From Macrobrachium rosenbergii (lineage: Eukaryota > Arthropoda > Malacostraca > Decapoda > Palaemonidae): a stretch of 64,000 nucleotides of DNA. The position numbers and the translations under genes are program-made. Under the pieces are notes generated by a model that saw only the letters and a program-made list of their open reading frames with translations, was not told the origin of the DNA and searched no databases. Each line of letters begins with the position of its first letter. Positions within the stretch are counted from its first letter, which is position 1. Positions 1-13,002 of the stretch are shown here, piece after piece. The stretch is taken from positions 25,360,891-25,424,890 of the forward strand of contig NC_089762.1 in assembly GCF_040412425.1 (NCBI RefSeq). Direction: 5' to 3'.

Positions 1-453
1 ATTCACTTGACATGCATTGTAATGCGCCCCGCCCCCCTATGTGTTTTACAGAGTAATGCGCCCTCCCCCGAGTCTTTTTTACAGATATTAATTTGGTCAG
101 TTTCTTCAGCACCCACCTACGACACCATTCTCCTGTTAAAAGTCAGGCTGCTGAATCTCATACGTTATGTTTCAGAAATCACTTAACCCGTGTCATCACT
201 TTGGACTGAAGAGCATTACGTTTTTTCTACAGACCAGTCTTGCTCTGAGGGCTTTGTCTTTTTGATCCCTACACTATATGATATCTTCCCTACTTTATAA
301 CTGAAAATAATACTAGCAACTATTCGGAGTGTTGAAGTTAATGTGAAGAAATTATTCCACTAAATGCAGTTTATGCATCTGATTTTTAATCGGATATTTC
401 TTGATAATATACCCGCATTACTACATCAGCGGTTTCAGGGACTCAACGCTTGA

Positions 454-537
<84 letters not shown>

Positions 538-543
538 GTTGTT

Positions 544-576
<33 letters not shown>

Positions 577-584
577 GCTGTTGT
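454..584 (+). repeat. (ATT)n then (GTT)n microsatellite
   Basis: About 80 bases of ATT grading into GTT units, a single repeat whose units have drifted by A-to-G change. Confidence 0.98.
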
Positions 585-1091
585 CTGACATTGTCATGCA
601 TTCACATGCGGTACATGAGTGGCTGCATTTCGAATAAAAGAAAATTCGACGGCGGCCTGTTAATTTCCCCCGGACATTAAGTCACTTCGAGAAATAGGGT
701 GAAGTATCGGGACGATTACCGTTAGTTCAGAGTTATTTTGATCGTTTACGCATCCCAGGGGAAACTCTGTACATGTTTTTCTTTTCCAAAAACAGGATGT
801 GAAATCCACTCGGCCTCTTACTCGATCTTTTTGAAATCAGGCCTGACGAGAAAGGATGTGCTTTTGTGTTCAAAACATTGACAGTTGTGTTGTTCAGCGT
901 TTTAGAGTGGCGATGATGTCATGATTAGGGTCATTGTTTTTGTCGCCGTAGTTAATATTAGCAGTCAAATGCCAAGCTATGTTCGAGAGGCGACGTATAA
1001 TTCAAGCCAAGCTCAGCACAGATCTACATAATGGCTCCTTTTGTAAATAAACTACCATAGCTGCTCAGAGTGGAAAATCAAACTGAGTTTT

Positions 1092-1179
1092 AGAGTTTCA
1101 GAGAGAATTGAAAATAATGATTCAAGAGCTGATTTAGAATTTCAGAGAGAATTTAAATTGGTAAATCAAGAACTGATTT
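1092..1179 (+). repeat. Two-copy tandem duplication, 44-base unit
   Basis: agagtttcagagagaattga at 1092 and agaatttcagagagaattta at 1136, both ending aagagctgattt or aagaactgattt. Confidence 0.8.
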
Positions 1180-1630
1180 ACGGGAAGTAACTCGAACTCC
1201 TCTTTCTTGGATCTAAGTACATTCACTATCCCACCAAGCATAGATAAGGATAGGAAACAATGAGAACAGAGCAGTGCCATTTAATGACGCCCTTGAGACT
1301 GAACACTCTTCCGTTAATGTGTTTGTTTCCAAAAGCAGTCATCCTGAACCCTTGGCACCAAATTTATTACCCGCTCTAAGGACGTCAAAAACAATCCCTA
1401 AACCATAAAGCATTTGGGATGGAAAGAATAAAATTTATCAAGAGTCACAGGACGTACAGTATAGCTCATGTTTGCACTTTTAATATGGAGTGTAGGTAAT
1501 GGTTCCTTTTGTTATTTCTTGACGTTTTAACTGGTTGGTGAGTTTAACTCATTTTTCTGTAGGTATCGGAGAAGATTAGTAATCATTCCAGTGTTTTATA
1601 CTCGTGAAACTTGCTTAGGGTTACAAGGTG

Positions 1631-1740
1631 CTTTGGACATGCAGAAAAATGTTTGCCTACTTGCTTTTAGATATAAACGCCCTTACTTTAGACATGCAGA
1701 GGAATGTTTGCCTGCATGTTTTTAGACTATACGCCCCTTT
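1631..1740 (+). repeat. Two-copy tandem duplication, 55-base unit
   Basis: ctttggacatgcagaaaaat at 1631 and ctttagacatgcagaggaat at 1686, both running to acgccc. Confidence 0.8.
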
Positions 1741-2163
1741 AAAAAAATCCATGGAATAAATTGGCATCAGAGTTGATCTTGATATCGCACCAGAAATGAA
1801 TCTGTGTGGAGCTTATAGGCTTAACAAGGTCCCTTTTGTAAGCAGTAGTCTGGGAATTCATCATCTGTGGAATGCTTCTTGGCAGGTGTTGCTAGTCACT
1901 GGGATGAGTCTTTTACTGGGATGAGTCTTTCCGTTGCGAGGGACGAAGGTGATATGTTAATGAGTTAGAAGTGTTTCCTAAACTTAAACTTGGCTCCATC
2001 CTTAAATGTTTTTTTTTTTTGCCTTTGGGTGCCAAAATACTCGCGACTAGACATCTTGAAGGTTATTCATATCTATTTGTCTGCCTGAAATTGGATCGTA
2101 TTTCCTTGTTGAAATTTAATCTGTTTTCCTTTTTCTATATACCTCATATCTCTCTTCCTCGCA

Positions 2164-2164
<1 letters not shown>

Positions 2165-2202
<38 letters not shown>

Positions 2203-2243
2203 GTATATATGTGTGTATGTGTATATACACACACACGTATATA
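2165..2243 (+). repeat. (TA)n with GT/AC-rich tail
   Basis: Thirty-six bases of TA, then gtgtgtatgtgtatatacac, a partly self-complementary stretch. Confidence 0.97.
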
Positions 2244-2343
2244 TAATAATAGCTCGACAGATAACAACAGTAAGCATAAATCTATTTTTGACAATAGTCA
2301 ATACAGCCCCATATCACTTCATAAAGAATGCTTTTTGAAATGA

Positions 2344-2346
<3 letters not shown>

Positions 2347-2428
<82 letters not shown>
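2347..2428 (+). repeat. (CT)n microsatellite, about 82 bases
   Basis: Uninterrupted CT polypyrimidine tract. Confidence 0.99.
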
Positions 2429-2430
<2 letters not shown>

Positions 2431-3191
2431 GTTTGATCCGAAGTTAATCTGCAGATTACTGTAGATATACGTAGGCTTCTTGGTTTTATACAGAATAAGT
2501 GTATTCATTTTCTTGATTCAGTTTCAAAATTCTGCTGAAAGAGAGAGAGAGCTAAACATTATAAATTTCGGTTTTTCTTTTGCAAAAAGAGGTTTGAAAC
2601 TCGGGTTTTCTTTTTTTCTTTGGAATTATTTATCGTTTTTGTAACAAAAATCGTCAAAATCTGAAAGTTTGTCTTAAGTCTAAATAGTGATTGAATTATT
2701 TAAAGCTTTGTTATGCCTGGGAATAAAACGAAAGTTCAAGAACAAATACGAAGATGAAACTTTCATTGCGTGGAAGTTTTTCTGAATTATCAGCAAGATT
2801 TGTTTTCCAAATTAAGCGAGGCACGCTGAGATCTTGTGGTATTAAGAGAGGAAAACATCGCTTTATTAACTACATTATAGACAAATAGTAACATCTCTTC
2901 CGCGAGCATTATTGAGGCTTGTCTTTACAAAATGGCACTGTTGTTATTATTGCTCAGTATTTGCAGACGTGGACCAAGCGTAACAGGCAATTAACTTTCA
3001 TAACAAGTGTACATCTGTGAAGAGGTGTTTCGTTACATAATTATCTAAAACTTTTTAGTACTTTACTTTTCTTTTCTCCGACAAGCCTTCTCTGAAAGAT
3101 AGAAACATAACAGTAATTGCTTCCGCATTCCTCCCATGTCGATTGCATCAGAGATGAAGCCCCTGTGCAAAAACCTTCTGCGTTATTGTTA

Positions 3192-3194
<3 letters not shown>

Positions 3195-3246
<52 letters not shown>
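3195..3246 (+). repeat. (ATT)n microsatellite
   Basis: Left of the fold-back at 3263. Confidence 0.98.
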
Positions 3247-3262
3247 GAAAAAGACCTTCTTT

Positions 3263-3415
3263 AATACAGGTTTTGTTAAACAAAACGGCAGTTTCAACAG
3301 CATGTATTTTATATAGTAAACGCAAGGAAAACAAAAAAAAAATTATTAAAACGAATTGAGCGTTTACTGTATAAAATAAATGCTGTTGAAACTGCCATTT
3401 TGTTTAACAAAACCT

Positions 3416-3420
<5 letters not shown>
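3263..3420. repeat. Fold-back repeat with 61-base arms between (ATT)n tracts
   Basis: Left arm 3263-3323 and right arm 3360-3420 are near-perfect reverse complements (aatacaggttttgttaaaca against tgtttaacaaaacctgtatt), separated by a 36-base A-rich loop. Long (ATT)n runs lie on both sides. Confidence 0.9.

Positions 3421-3489
<69 letters not shown>
3418..3489 (+). repeat. (ATT)n microsatellite
   Basis: Begins exactly where the right arm of the 3263 fold-back ends. Confidence 0.98.
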
Positions 3490-3490
<1 letters not shown>

Positions 3491-5131
3491 CTCGCTCATT
3501 TTGAAGTTATATTATCATTGCTTATTTCTTTAGACTATATTTAAATGTACTGTAGAAAATAACGATAAGATACAAGAGGGTTAAAACGAAAAGTCCCGAC
3601 CCTAGGAACGTTATGTACCGCAAAATATTTTCATTAAAAATTCTGGCTGCATCGGCGGGAGTTTAATTTATAATAAAATTTCCCTTTTTATCCAATAATT
3701 CCTTTATCTTGGAAAGGTCACGTCAGAATTGCCCTGTATACTATTGCGTATAAAGGCACAAGCAATGTAAAATATGACGGTAACTATTCGCTTTCTACTT
3801 ACGCAGAAGTGGCAGACGTAAAATTGGTTTTTAGACTTAATACGACCAGAAACTGCTTTATAATCCAATATTTGTCCAACTTTCGTTGAGACCAGGACCC
3901 ACTCATGCTGTGTTAAATTGCAGCCAAACGTTAACAGGCGTATTTAACATTTCCTATGCCTTGAAATTAACTGTATATGTATATTAGTAAAGTGGACGTT
4001 CCCGAGTGCATGTTTATCCTCATGTGATGAAATGAACACAGGACAGTTATTACGCTATATTTCCCTTAAAGAGAAAGGAATTACCAGAAGAGTAGAAAAA
4101 CGTCATTTTACATACTTGCAAAGGAGCCAAGGGTTACAGAGGCTGCTCCTGGCTGGACGATGCCGAGTGTAATTGTAGAGTTTTTGTCCGTAGGCCCTCG
4201 TTGTTGCACACCAAAGAATCAGTCGATGTCGATGAACATATGTCGTTGTATTGTATAGCGATTTTTGTTCTTTTCCGATATTTGGACCTTGGACACACCA
4301 TTGCAATTTAAGTCACGTTGCCAGTGTACCTCGAGTTGACCTCTCGAACACTTGACTCTGTTATTTGAATACATTAGCTGATCAAGAGTTCTTATACATG
4401 TAATTATTATTCAAATTGTTTATTATTTAATTTCTTTCCGAAGAATACTTAGTATTTTCGAATAAAGGAAGCGATCAGAATTATATGTTCTTTTGTCGTG
4501 AAATGAAACTTGAAGAAGTGGCGACCGGTATTGTGATTTTCTTTGGTTTAAAGGTAAAGTTTTGAATGAAATCTCATAATCTATATTTGACGGAAAATAT
4601 TCATGTTCACAAGCTGTAGATCTCATCTTTAAATTTTCACAACAGTACATGTAAATCTTCAGAAATTCAAGAACTGTAATGAATTCCACGGGATGAGCTG
4701 ACAATTACAGTTCGAGGTGATGTGTCACGAGCAATTTGTGATGATGATCCTGATGATGATGATGATTACTTTTATTATAATTATCGTTATCATTGTTTGT
4801 GTGTCCTCTCTTTCGTATGTAAGAAGATAAACAGAGAAATAGAATTCCATAAGTGAAAAAGAGAAAACGCCGAAGAGAAATGTAGCAAAATACTAACAAA
4901 AAGAAGAATGAAAAATAATATGAATATATTAGAAGAATCAAGAGAAAACATTCCACCAACACCACGAGTGTTCTGAACAGTCGTTTTATTGTAGTATAAA
5001 AAAATATGCCATGTACCCGCGACCTTTGAAAAGAGCCGGATATGAAATATCCTGTTGTAAAAGTTCAAATACTAATACTGAGCAGTGCTATTAGATTTAG
5101 TAGCATCACGAATTAGCGACAAAAAGGGGAG

Positions 5132-5134
<3 letters not shown>

Positions 5135-5189
<55 letters not shown>
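5135..5189 (+). repeat. (AT)n microsatellite
   Basis: Pure AT run. Imperfect TA/TG repeats follow to 5276. Confidence 0.98.
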
Positions 5190-5191
<2 letters not shown>

Positions 5192-5383
5192 CATAATGAC
5201 ATTATCTAAGATACACATACATACACATATGTATGTATATATATATACATATATATGAGTGTGTATGTGTGTGTATACTTAGTTAATCTCGTTATGGAAA
5301 CTTTAACTTTCGCCATTGAGTCTATCACCGCCTGTTGTAAATTTAGTTAACTTTCTAGTAATATTACTTTCTTCCATCCACCG

Positions 5384-5515
5384 GCTCAGAGAAAATTGAA
5401 AGGATTATTCAAATATCTTTGAATTTTTCTTCATAGGCCCTTATTCCTGGCTTAAAGAAAATTGAAAGGATTATTCAAATATTTTTGAATTTTTCTTCAT
5501 AGGCCCTTATTCCTG
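5384..5515 (+). repeat. Two-copy tandem duplication, 66-base unit
   Basis: gctcagagaaaattgaaagg at 5384 and gcttaaagaaaattgaaagg at 5450. The units differ at only a few positions, so the duplication is young. Confidence 0.9.
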
Positions 5516-6267
5516 TCGTAAATAGGCCTGGCCGCTCGAAAATTTCCATCCGCGGCCATAAGTTGAATTCGATTATCGGTAGACTGACACTTGCAAAAAA
5601 GACTCGCCAAGATTTTAATTGTTTCACCAACTAGAAACCACTGACTGATACTACCCGCTCTAAAAGAGCTAGTGTTGGCATAAGTGAAACGGCACATCTT
5701 GCTAGTGCACTGGTGTCCTGCCTTGCTGTGACGAAAGAGCTTCCATTTGGTAGATGGCTCATTGGGTGGCCACTTCCCCTTGAATCAGTGAAGGATTACT
5801 GCGGTTTAAAGCAAGAAGAGTTGTCACTTGCGTGTGGGGGGTCTCAAGGAGCCAAGAGTTTACCTCAGGACGTTGTCACTTCCCAGTCTCTAAAAGACGT
5901 GTGGGTGAAGAGACAGTTTTAGTTTGTTTCAAGTAAATGTGTTCCTCCTTGGCTGGACACGCGCGTCTTAACATGGCCAGTACTTATTTGTCAGATCTTT
6001 TACGTCCTTACCGAAACATTTACTTTTACCCTCAGATATAGAGGTCATTTTTAAACTTTTACATCTTTGCCTGAACTATAGACTGCTTTACCTGACATTT
6101 TACGCGGTTTCCTCAACCTTTGCTTCTTTAACTGAACATTTTCGTCTTTTCACAATCGTGTAGTTCTTTTTCTCAACTGGAATATATTTACATTGAAATT
6201 AATTAAATGTTCCCTGAATTATTCTTTGTGTTTCTCACCTTTGATATAACAGCGTCAGGGAACTTTA

Positions 6268-6272
<5 letters not shown>

Positions 6273-6347
<75 letters not shown>
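6273..6347 (+). repeat. (CT)n microsatellite
   Basis: Uninterrupted, 75 bases. Confidence 0.99.
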
Positions 6348-6349
<2 letters not shown>

Positions 6350-6867
6350 GATGTTTGTAAATGTAGTAGCGCAGTGTGGTAAATTTGGACATTTGTTCGA
6401 ATGTGTCTTAAGGCAGACGGGCTTAGGTCTTGTATATATTACGATATCAAGTAATGAACTACAATTTATTCATTGTGTGTTTCGTAATAATTTTTTCTAT
6501 TCACAATAATATTCGTGATCTGCAAATGTTGAGCTTTTCTAGCCGGTAGCAGCTCAGTGGAATCCACGCATTAAAAAAATGGGGAATTTCAACAAAGTAA
6601 GAGAAAGTGAAATTAAGATGCCTTGCCATAAAACCAGTATGCATTCATTTATATTTTTCTGTGTGTAACGATAGGCAGCATCTGTTCCTTGGTGAACCTA
6701 CCTCACCGCCAGATCCTTTTATAATTACGCAGGATGAAGGTACCTTGGTCCGAGCTGGGGAGGGGAGTGGTGTCCTAGGTTCTCATAATCAGTAATTTGT
6801 GTCCCGACCCTTTCTTATGTCAATGTACTTTTTCGTCATGGCAATGCTAGCACGATAAATAAGTTAA

Positions 6868-7093
6868 AGTTAAGTGTATCTTAGTTTAACCAGACCACTG
6901 GGCTGATTAACAGCTCTCCTAGGGCTGGCCCGAAGGATTAGATTTATTTTACGTGGCTAAGAACCAACTGGTTACCTAGCATCGGGACCTACAGCTTATT
7001 GTGGAATCCAAACCACATTATGACGAGAAATGAATTTATAAACACCAGAAATAAATTCCTCTAATTCTTCATTGGCCGGTCGGAGAGTCGAAC
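6868..7093 (-). mobile_element. tRNA-derived SINE copy, 5' truncated
   Basis: On the - strand the body runs from a partial tRNA B box (ttcgactctccgaccgg) through atttatttctggtg, attccacaataagctgtagg, ggttcttagccacgtaaaat, gggccagccctaggagagct to the tail ending acttaac. The order and sequence match the copies at 8541, 29542 and 35691. Confidence 0.85.
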
Positions 7094-7633
7094 AGTAAAG
7101 AAAATGGTAAACACGAAAACAGGCAAATACGTGAATACATAAAAACCTAGACCAGTGTAGTCAGCAAATCCACCATATATGTCTCATTCTGTGCAGTCAC
7201 AGGAAGTCTATGAAATTTTTGTCAGTGTCTGCCATGCCGTGTCCTGTAATATCTGAATAGTCCTCATTCCGTCACAGTGATGTTGGGATGACTGACCACC
7301 TTTGGGAAAGGAAATGCCTTCTGTATAATGAGGATGAGGACCATTTCCCCGATCCGATGTCAATGGTATTTACTCCTGCTCTGTAGGATAGAGCAGTGAA
7401 TAGAGCCACTAGGTCGCGATGATGTGTGACGCGCTCGCACGCAAACGCTGATACGCTTCCTGGAATTGAAACTTGAAGTAGAGCGGAGCCGAGGATTTTT
7501 ATCTGTTGTTTTGAAGAGAGAGAGAGAGAGAGATTCTCTTTATATTGTATCACAGCTCACTCTTTAAATTTCGCTGAGTTCCTTAATTGTAATATATATT
7601 TTATTGTATATAATTGATAATAATTTTCCCCAC

Positions 7634-7680
<47 letters not shown>
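7634..7680 (+). repeat. (ATT)n microsatellite
   Basis: Uninterrupted, 47 bases. Confidence 0.98.
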
Positions 7681-7683
<3 letters not shown>

Positions 7684-7855
7684 GTTACAGGTTATATTCA
7701 GTATTTTCTTCATAAGGTTTTTAAAAATATGATCAGAAAATCGTTACGTATCAACTACTGCATTTATCTTGTGTTTCGTAAATGTGGTCAGCATCATTCG
7801 TATGTTCTCCTTTTCATTCTTTGTATTACTTGTATAATTTTTTATTTTTAATTTA

Positions 7856-7886
7856 CGGTGGTATAGTGGTTAGCGCCGCAGATTTG
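7856..7886 (+). mobile_element. tRNA 5'-half-like fragment
   Basis: tggtatagtggttagcgccg is very like the A-box and D-arm of an eukaryotic tRNA, but no matching T arm follows, so this is at most a truncated SINE head. Confidence 0.3.
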
Positions 7887-8540
7887 GTGAATTGGTTCGT
7901 TTGTGCTGAAAGTGAGAGAAATATTTAAGTGCTGGAAAAAAAAAAACACTGATATCCGTGCCACGACGTCTTGGAAAGACCCATTTAGTCGACTTGGAAA
8001 ACATACTTGCGTAATATATCATAGATATAAACTTGCAGTCGTTTATATGTGTCATGTGTTTCATTTTAGTTGTTTTATACCCATTCGTTAACAAATGCGT
8101 TAAAGCGACTTTTCTTTTTGTTTAAAATTATATTCCTTGCCTCGTGTTTGCTGTTTGTTTGTAGCGTACGTCAGCCACGTGTCACGTGTTGGCAGTTTAC
8201 CCAGCCATTGCTTCCTGTCCGACATCCTTAGGAATGTTCTGGTGGCTGGTACACTACCTGCTGTCTGGGGCTTTAGAAGGGCCGTGTTTCCGTGGGGTGG
8301 AGGGAAAAGGCGGTTAAAGGTGTCTGTTTCGCGGAAGTCTGAAGTGTTCCGGTGGAAATTCATCTCTCGACACGGTAAATATTCGCAGTTTGCAACGCAG
8401 ATTTTGTGCAAAACAGGTTATGTTTCTGTAATGCATCTACGGCCGTCTAGAATGCATCTAGTTTATGCTTTTTATGCGATTATAACGCTGATTGTCTTTA
8501 TGCATTTTTAGATACTCGGCTCACTGGCCAGAAAACTGGG

Positions 8541-8816
8541 TTCGTTGGGGGAGTCGGTAGAGCTGTGGACTGGAACTCGCCAGGCCCGAGTTCGAGTCTC
8601 CGGCCGGCTGATGAAGAGTTAGAGGAATTTATTTCTGGTGATAGAAATTCATTTCTCGCTATAATATGGTTCCGATTCCACAATAAGCTGTAGGTCCCGT
8701 TGTTAAGTAACCAATTGGTTCTTAGCCACGTAAAATAAGTCTAATCCTTTGGGCCAGCCCTAGGAGAGCTGTTAATCAGCTCAGTGGTCTGGTAAAACTA
8801 AGGTACACTTAACTTC
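8541..8816 (+). mobile_element. tRNA-derived SINE, near full length
   Basis: The head gtcggtagagctgtgg (A-box region) and gagttcgagtctccggccgg (B box) are followed by the shared body and the tail aaggtacacttaac. The tRNA-like head with internal pol III promoter boxes is the mark of a SINE. Confidence 0.88.
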
Positions 8817-9280
8817 TTTTTTTCGAATCCCAAACGAGAACTTAAAGAAGGGGTTGAGCCTTGCCGCCTCTCCTAAAATACTTTTTGAGAACCGGAAGAG
8901 TAACACCTGGAGACAACTTCTCAGTAGGGGGGAGTGTGAATAGATTGAGTAGCCCTGTGCCCTACCGTCAAAATTGGTGGCAAAATTAAATACTTTTCAT
9001 ATCGCATTCTACCATACTTACAATGCATTTAGCACATTATCTGCATAACTTTTATTGTCGTGCTCCCTGGAATGTAATTATTTGAGGGGGAAATTATGTA
9101 CTGTAAAAATGACCCCTTGACTTAGCCCACGCCGTAAATAAAAGTAATTCCTGATACTGAAAATTAGTATGGTAACGATATCATGAAAAGTTGTTGTAAT
9201 ATGCTGTGGTTGGAAAAGCAGATTCGCACTATAGTAAAAATTATATTCTGATACCTTATTATTGGAAATTATTTTTCACA

Positions 9281-9288
<8 letters not shown>

Positions 9289-9354
<66 letters not shown>
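9289..9354 (+). repeat. (AT)n microsatellite
   Basis: Uninterrupted AT run. Confidence 0.98.
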
Positions 9355-9357
<3 letters not shown>

Positions 9358-9689
9358 ATTTTGCAAAATCCAGTACATATTCGAGACCTGTTTTTATTAC
9401 GTAATGCTGGAAATTCAAACTTTTCAGCTTTAAAATGACACTGAAATGAGAATACTACAGTAGTATGAAAACTAACCCAGACCATTCAAAAAGAAATACC
9501 GTATCACGTAGCGCAGGGCCAGTTAGTGAGATATGACTGGATCCAGATCACGTTTTATATAGTATATGACGTATAATCTTCACTTTAACATATACTGTAA
9601 TTTTAATAGGCTCAGTAAAACCTTGTAATTTCTTAATATCTTAACCCTCTTTTGAGTGTGCATTCCACTACAAGCCTTGAATCCAAAAT

Positions 9690-9760
9690 AAAAAATGAAT
9701 GAAGAAACCGTCCTTACCCGAGTTGGATTCGAACCCACACATTCATTAGAAGAGGGAAAT
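9690..9760 (-). mobile_element. B-box-like repeat fragment
   Basis: The - strand carries gtgggttcgaatccaactcg (9718-9740), an exact B-box match, followed by gggtaaggacggtttcttca. No convincing A box is present. Probably part of a tRNA-derived retroposon. Confidence 0.35.
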
Positions 9761-9823
9761 GAGAAATATTAGAATACACGGTTTATCCAAAAATTTAGAA
9801 ATCAGGTGATTAAGAGGTTATTG

Positions 9824-9825
9824 TG

Positions 9826-9908
<83 letters not shown>

Positions 9909-10076
9909 CGTCAGTACTGTTCTTGTAGTATATATATTTGTGACTTCTCATACTCTGTATCAGTCCTTCGTCAATGGCTTGGAAATAAAGTCGAAACCGG
10001 TCAGGACCTACACCCCGTTTCTTTTTTTTCACCTGTGGTAATGTGTGATAAATGAATCACGTACAAAGTGATAATA

Positions 10077-10143
<67 letters not shown>
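9824..10143 (+). repeat. Two (AT)n tracts flanking a 170-base unique block
   Basis: AT runs at 9824-9906 and 10079-10143 enclose a block with ttcgtcaatggcttgg and aaccggtcaggacctacac. The block may be a separate dispersed repeat, but only one copy is in this window. Confidence 0.9.
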
Positions 10144-10146
<3 letters not shown>

Positions 10147-10481
10147 TGTATGTGTGTGTTTGTGCATTCTTATGGTAAGCATTAAGTTGCAGAATCACAA
10201 TTAAGAAAAATTGTATTAAAATTCATGAAGATTTGGGTAAGCTTAAGTACACCTTTATCAAAGCTTAAAAATAAAGAAGCTTATGAGGGCCTGGTAAAGA
10301 GACTAGTGTACATCCCAAGTAACTAAATGTGACGTGTGAGAAAACCCAGCTGCCACTTATAGAGGCACGGATACTTCAGGCAGTTATGCAAAACTTTAAC
10401 GTGGTAGAATAATTTTTCCTTTGCATTATTGCAGTTTAATACATTTTTATCAGTTTATTAATTTATTTTTTTCTGTTTTAG

Positions 10482-10612
10482 TAAGTGAGGTCTATTCTTT
10501 CTGTATTTTCCATTCCCTCCTCTTACTTCTTCCTAATGAACACCATATTCTTCGGAAGCTTGAATTTCAAGTCATTGGCCCTTGTGGGCATGTTTCGTAT
10601 GAATAGGGTTCA
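10482..10612 (+). mobile_element. LINE-type 3' end fragment joined to (AAT)n(AGT)n
   Basis: Shares tctaatgaacaccatattct, gaagcttgaatttcaagtca and catatgaatagg-like sequence with 13599 and 21099. All three are in the same orientation and all end in a simple repeat. I read it as the 3' end of a non-LTR retrotransposon. No reverse transcriptase frame is present. Confidence 0.6.
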
Positions 10613-10636
10613 TAATAATAATAATAATAATAATAA

Positions 10637-10691
<55 letters not shown>
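10612..10691 (+). repeat. (AAT)n then (AGT)n microsatellite
   Basis: AAT units change abruptly to AGT at 10637, directly after the LINE-type fragment. Confidence 0.98.
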
Positions 10692-11406
10692 CATGTTCCG
10701 ATGTTGGTCTTGTTCCCGTTACGTCGTGAAGCTTCTCTCTGCAGAGGTCTATAGCAATTCTCGCAGTTCCAAATGAGAATCGTAACCCGCTCTAATATCT
10801 CCCAGAGCCTCTGCGAGCTTCCGGTTTATTAAAAGAGCACGTATGGAGCTCTAGGAAATCCTGAATGCGCATCGTACTCGTTTTTATCTGTCAGAAGGGC
10901 ACTGTGCCTCACCCTCACAGGCGTGACGCAAATCCTTTTGCAGGTCCGCGAAGGCAGGGATAAATTTGCTTAAAGGTTAGGCCTCCCGTCAGACCATTTT
11001 CTCCTCGAAATGACCTGATGCAACTCTGTGGTTTTAGACGTCAGTGAGATACCCAGTATTGTTAAATGGCAATGCATATTTTCCATATTTCGTGTTAAAG
11101 GAGAAATGCGTTAGGAGAAAATGCCAGCGAAGATTTAAAATCACCCTTTTTGGATAATTCGTGTCGGAAAGGAATTGCTTCAAACGAGATGGAAGGGAAT
11201 TTACGCTTTTACCGATAAGAGTTTATCATTGGTCGCTCTATTGTTAAAACGGAGGTATAATCGTCGATAGAATATTGGGGCGCTGAAATGTTTATTTATG
11301 GAGATAAGTTCATTTTGTGAAATTCATACCGTAGTTGGAATTTGAACAATACACACAGACATGCACTATGTATATAAACATATACACATATGTATGTGTA
11401 TATACA

Positions 11407-11409
<3 letters not shown>

Positions 11410-11493
<84 letters not shown>
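11410..11493 (+). repeat. (AT)n microsatellite
   Basis: Preceded by imperfect ATAC/TATG repeats from 11350. Confidence 0.98.
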
Positions 11494-11495
<2 letters not shown>

Positions 11496-12051
11496 GTAGT
11501 GTAACTGACGGAGCAAGCAATAAACAATTATTTTACCTAAATGCATTATTTAACTGAATAAAAAGTAAATACATAATAGCGAAAGGGATCGGTAAATTGG
11601 ATTTCCTGATGGTAAATAAATTGGTTCTGTAAAGAAAATATTCAATTTACATTTAAATTAGTTTTGCAGCCCAAGCATTTGTGGGAACAACAAAATACCA
11701 GCAGTAGAAACGAAGTAGCTCTCTCGTGGGTGAAATTTAATACTTAGTATCAACCCAAATCCCAGTGGCCCTTGCAAGGAAAGGACGTGGATTCTTTCAC
11801 CTCACGCACAGGTCTCGTAGATACTTTCCGTATTCTGTGATAATCAACTGAAGGGTTCATTTGATTCGCAGTTAACCTGGCGCTTTTAACTGCACGCTTC
11901 TTATCCTGATGGAAGATTTAATTTGGGCAACCTTGTATTTCCCAATATGAGCTTTAAACGGAGATGTTATTCTCGCAAGCAGACATTATTACCCTTTTGT
12001 ATCGTTATTTGTCACAAAAAGAACCGTATGTTGTGTTTTATTGTGATGGAT

Positions 12052-12053
<2 letters not shown>

Positions 12054-12133
<80 letters not shown>
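12054..12133 (+). repeat. (AT)n microsatellite
   Basis: Uninterrupted AT, 80 bases. Confidence 0.98.
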
Positions 12134-12134
<1 letters not shown>

Positions 12135-12206
12135 TTCTATAACATTTGTAATTATGACACTCAGTAGCTTCGTATGGTTGCCAACATCTGAAAACTACTG
12201 TGTGTT

Positions 12207-12328
<122 letters not shown>

Positions 12329-12443
12329 TCGTACATATTTGTATTTAATCCATTTAACTCTTAAGTAGTTATATTTTAACGTCATTGTCTTTATTTACCC
12401 CGCTCGAAGGGAAAGAGCAAAAAGTTCAGTCATAATGTATCAA

Positions 12444-12493
12444 AGTTAAGTATACCTTAGTTTTACCAGACCACTGAGCTGATTAACAGCTAA
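12444..12493 (-). mobile_element. tRNA-derived SINE, 3' tail fragment
   Basis: Only the last 50 or so bases of the family remain (gttaatcagctcagtggtct and tail, - strand). The break occurs where the other copies read tctcctagg. Confidence 0.75.
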
Positions 12494-12649
12494 CACAGCA
12501 TATTGCCACTAATTATACCATTTCGTAGTAATGAGGCAAAACCGGTTCCATGTCCACGTGGCAGGAAAATGTATGTAAAACTGGAAATAGTAAGACATAT
12601 AATGAATACATACACTCACTGTCGAATGTAGTTAAATTTCTAAAAGAAA

Positions 12650-13002
12650 CAAAAAATGCGCCGAAGTTTCTTCGGCGCAATCGAGTTTTCTATACAGCCG
12701 ATATAGCATATAATCAAGGCCACCGAAACTAGATCTATCTTTCGGTGGTCTCGGTATAATGCTGTATGAACCGCGGCCCATCAAACTTTAACCACGACCC
12801 GGTGGTGGCCTATCCTACTGAGGGTAGAGGGCTGCAGTTTGGTGTGTTTGATGATTGGAGGGTGGATGATCGACATGCCAATTTGCAGCCCTCTAGCCTC
12901 AGTAGTTTTTAAGATCTGAGGGCGGACAGAAAAAGTGCGGGCAGAAAAAAGTGCGGACGGACAGACAAAGCCGACACAATAGTTTTCTTTTACAGAAAGC
13001 TA
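12650..13002 (-). mobile_element. Dispersed multi-hairpin repeat, longer copy
   Basis: Shares long stretches with 41081-41424 in the opposite orientation, including gcagccctctagcctcagta, gggcggacag and the ttttctgtaaaag end. It is built of successive palindromes: gcgccgaagtttcttcggcgc (12658-12678), ccaccgaaa..tttcggtgg (12720-12748), and a pair of inverted arms around gctagagggctgca. No ORF. Probably a non-autonomous element. Confidence 0.8.

Noticed and set aside
401..637. Poly-Leu and poly-Tyr frames over the ATT repeat
   Set aside because: Pure translation of a trinucleotide microsatellite.
8137..8511. 124-codon open frame
   Set aside because: No recognisable motif, no splice context, and an overlapping frame on the other strand.
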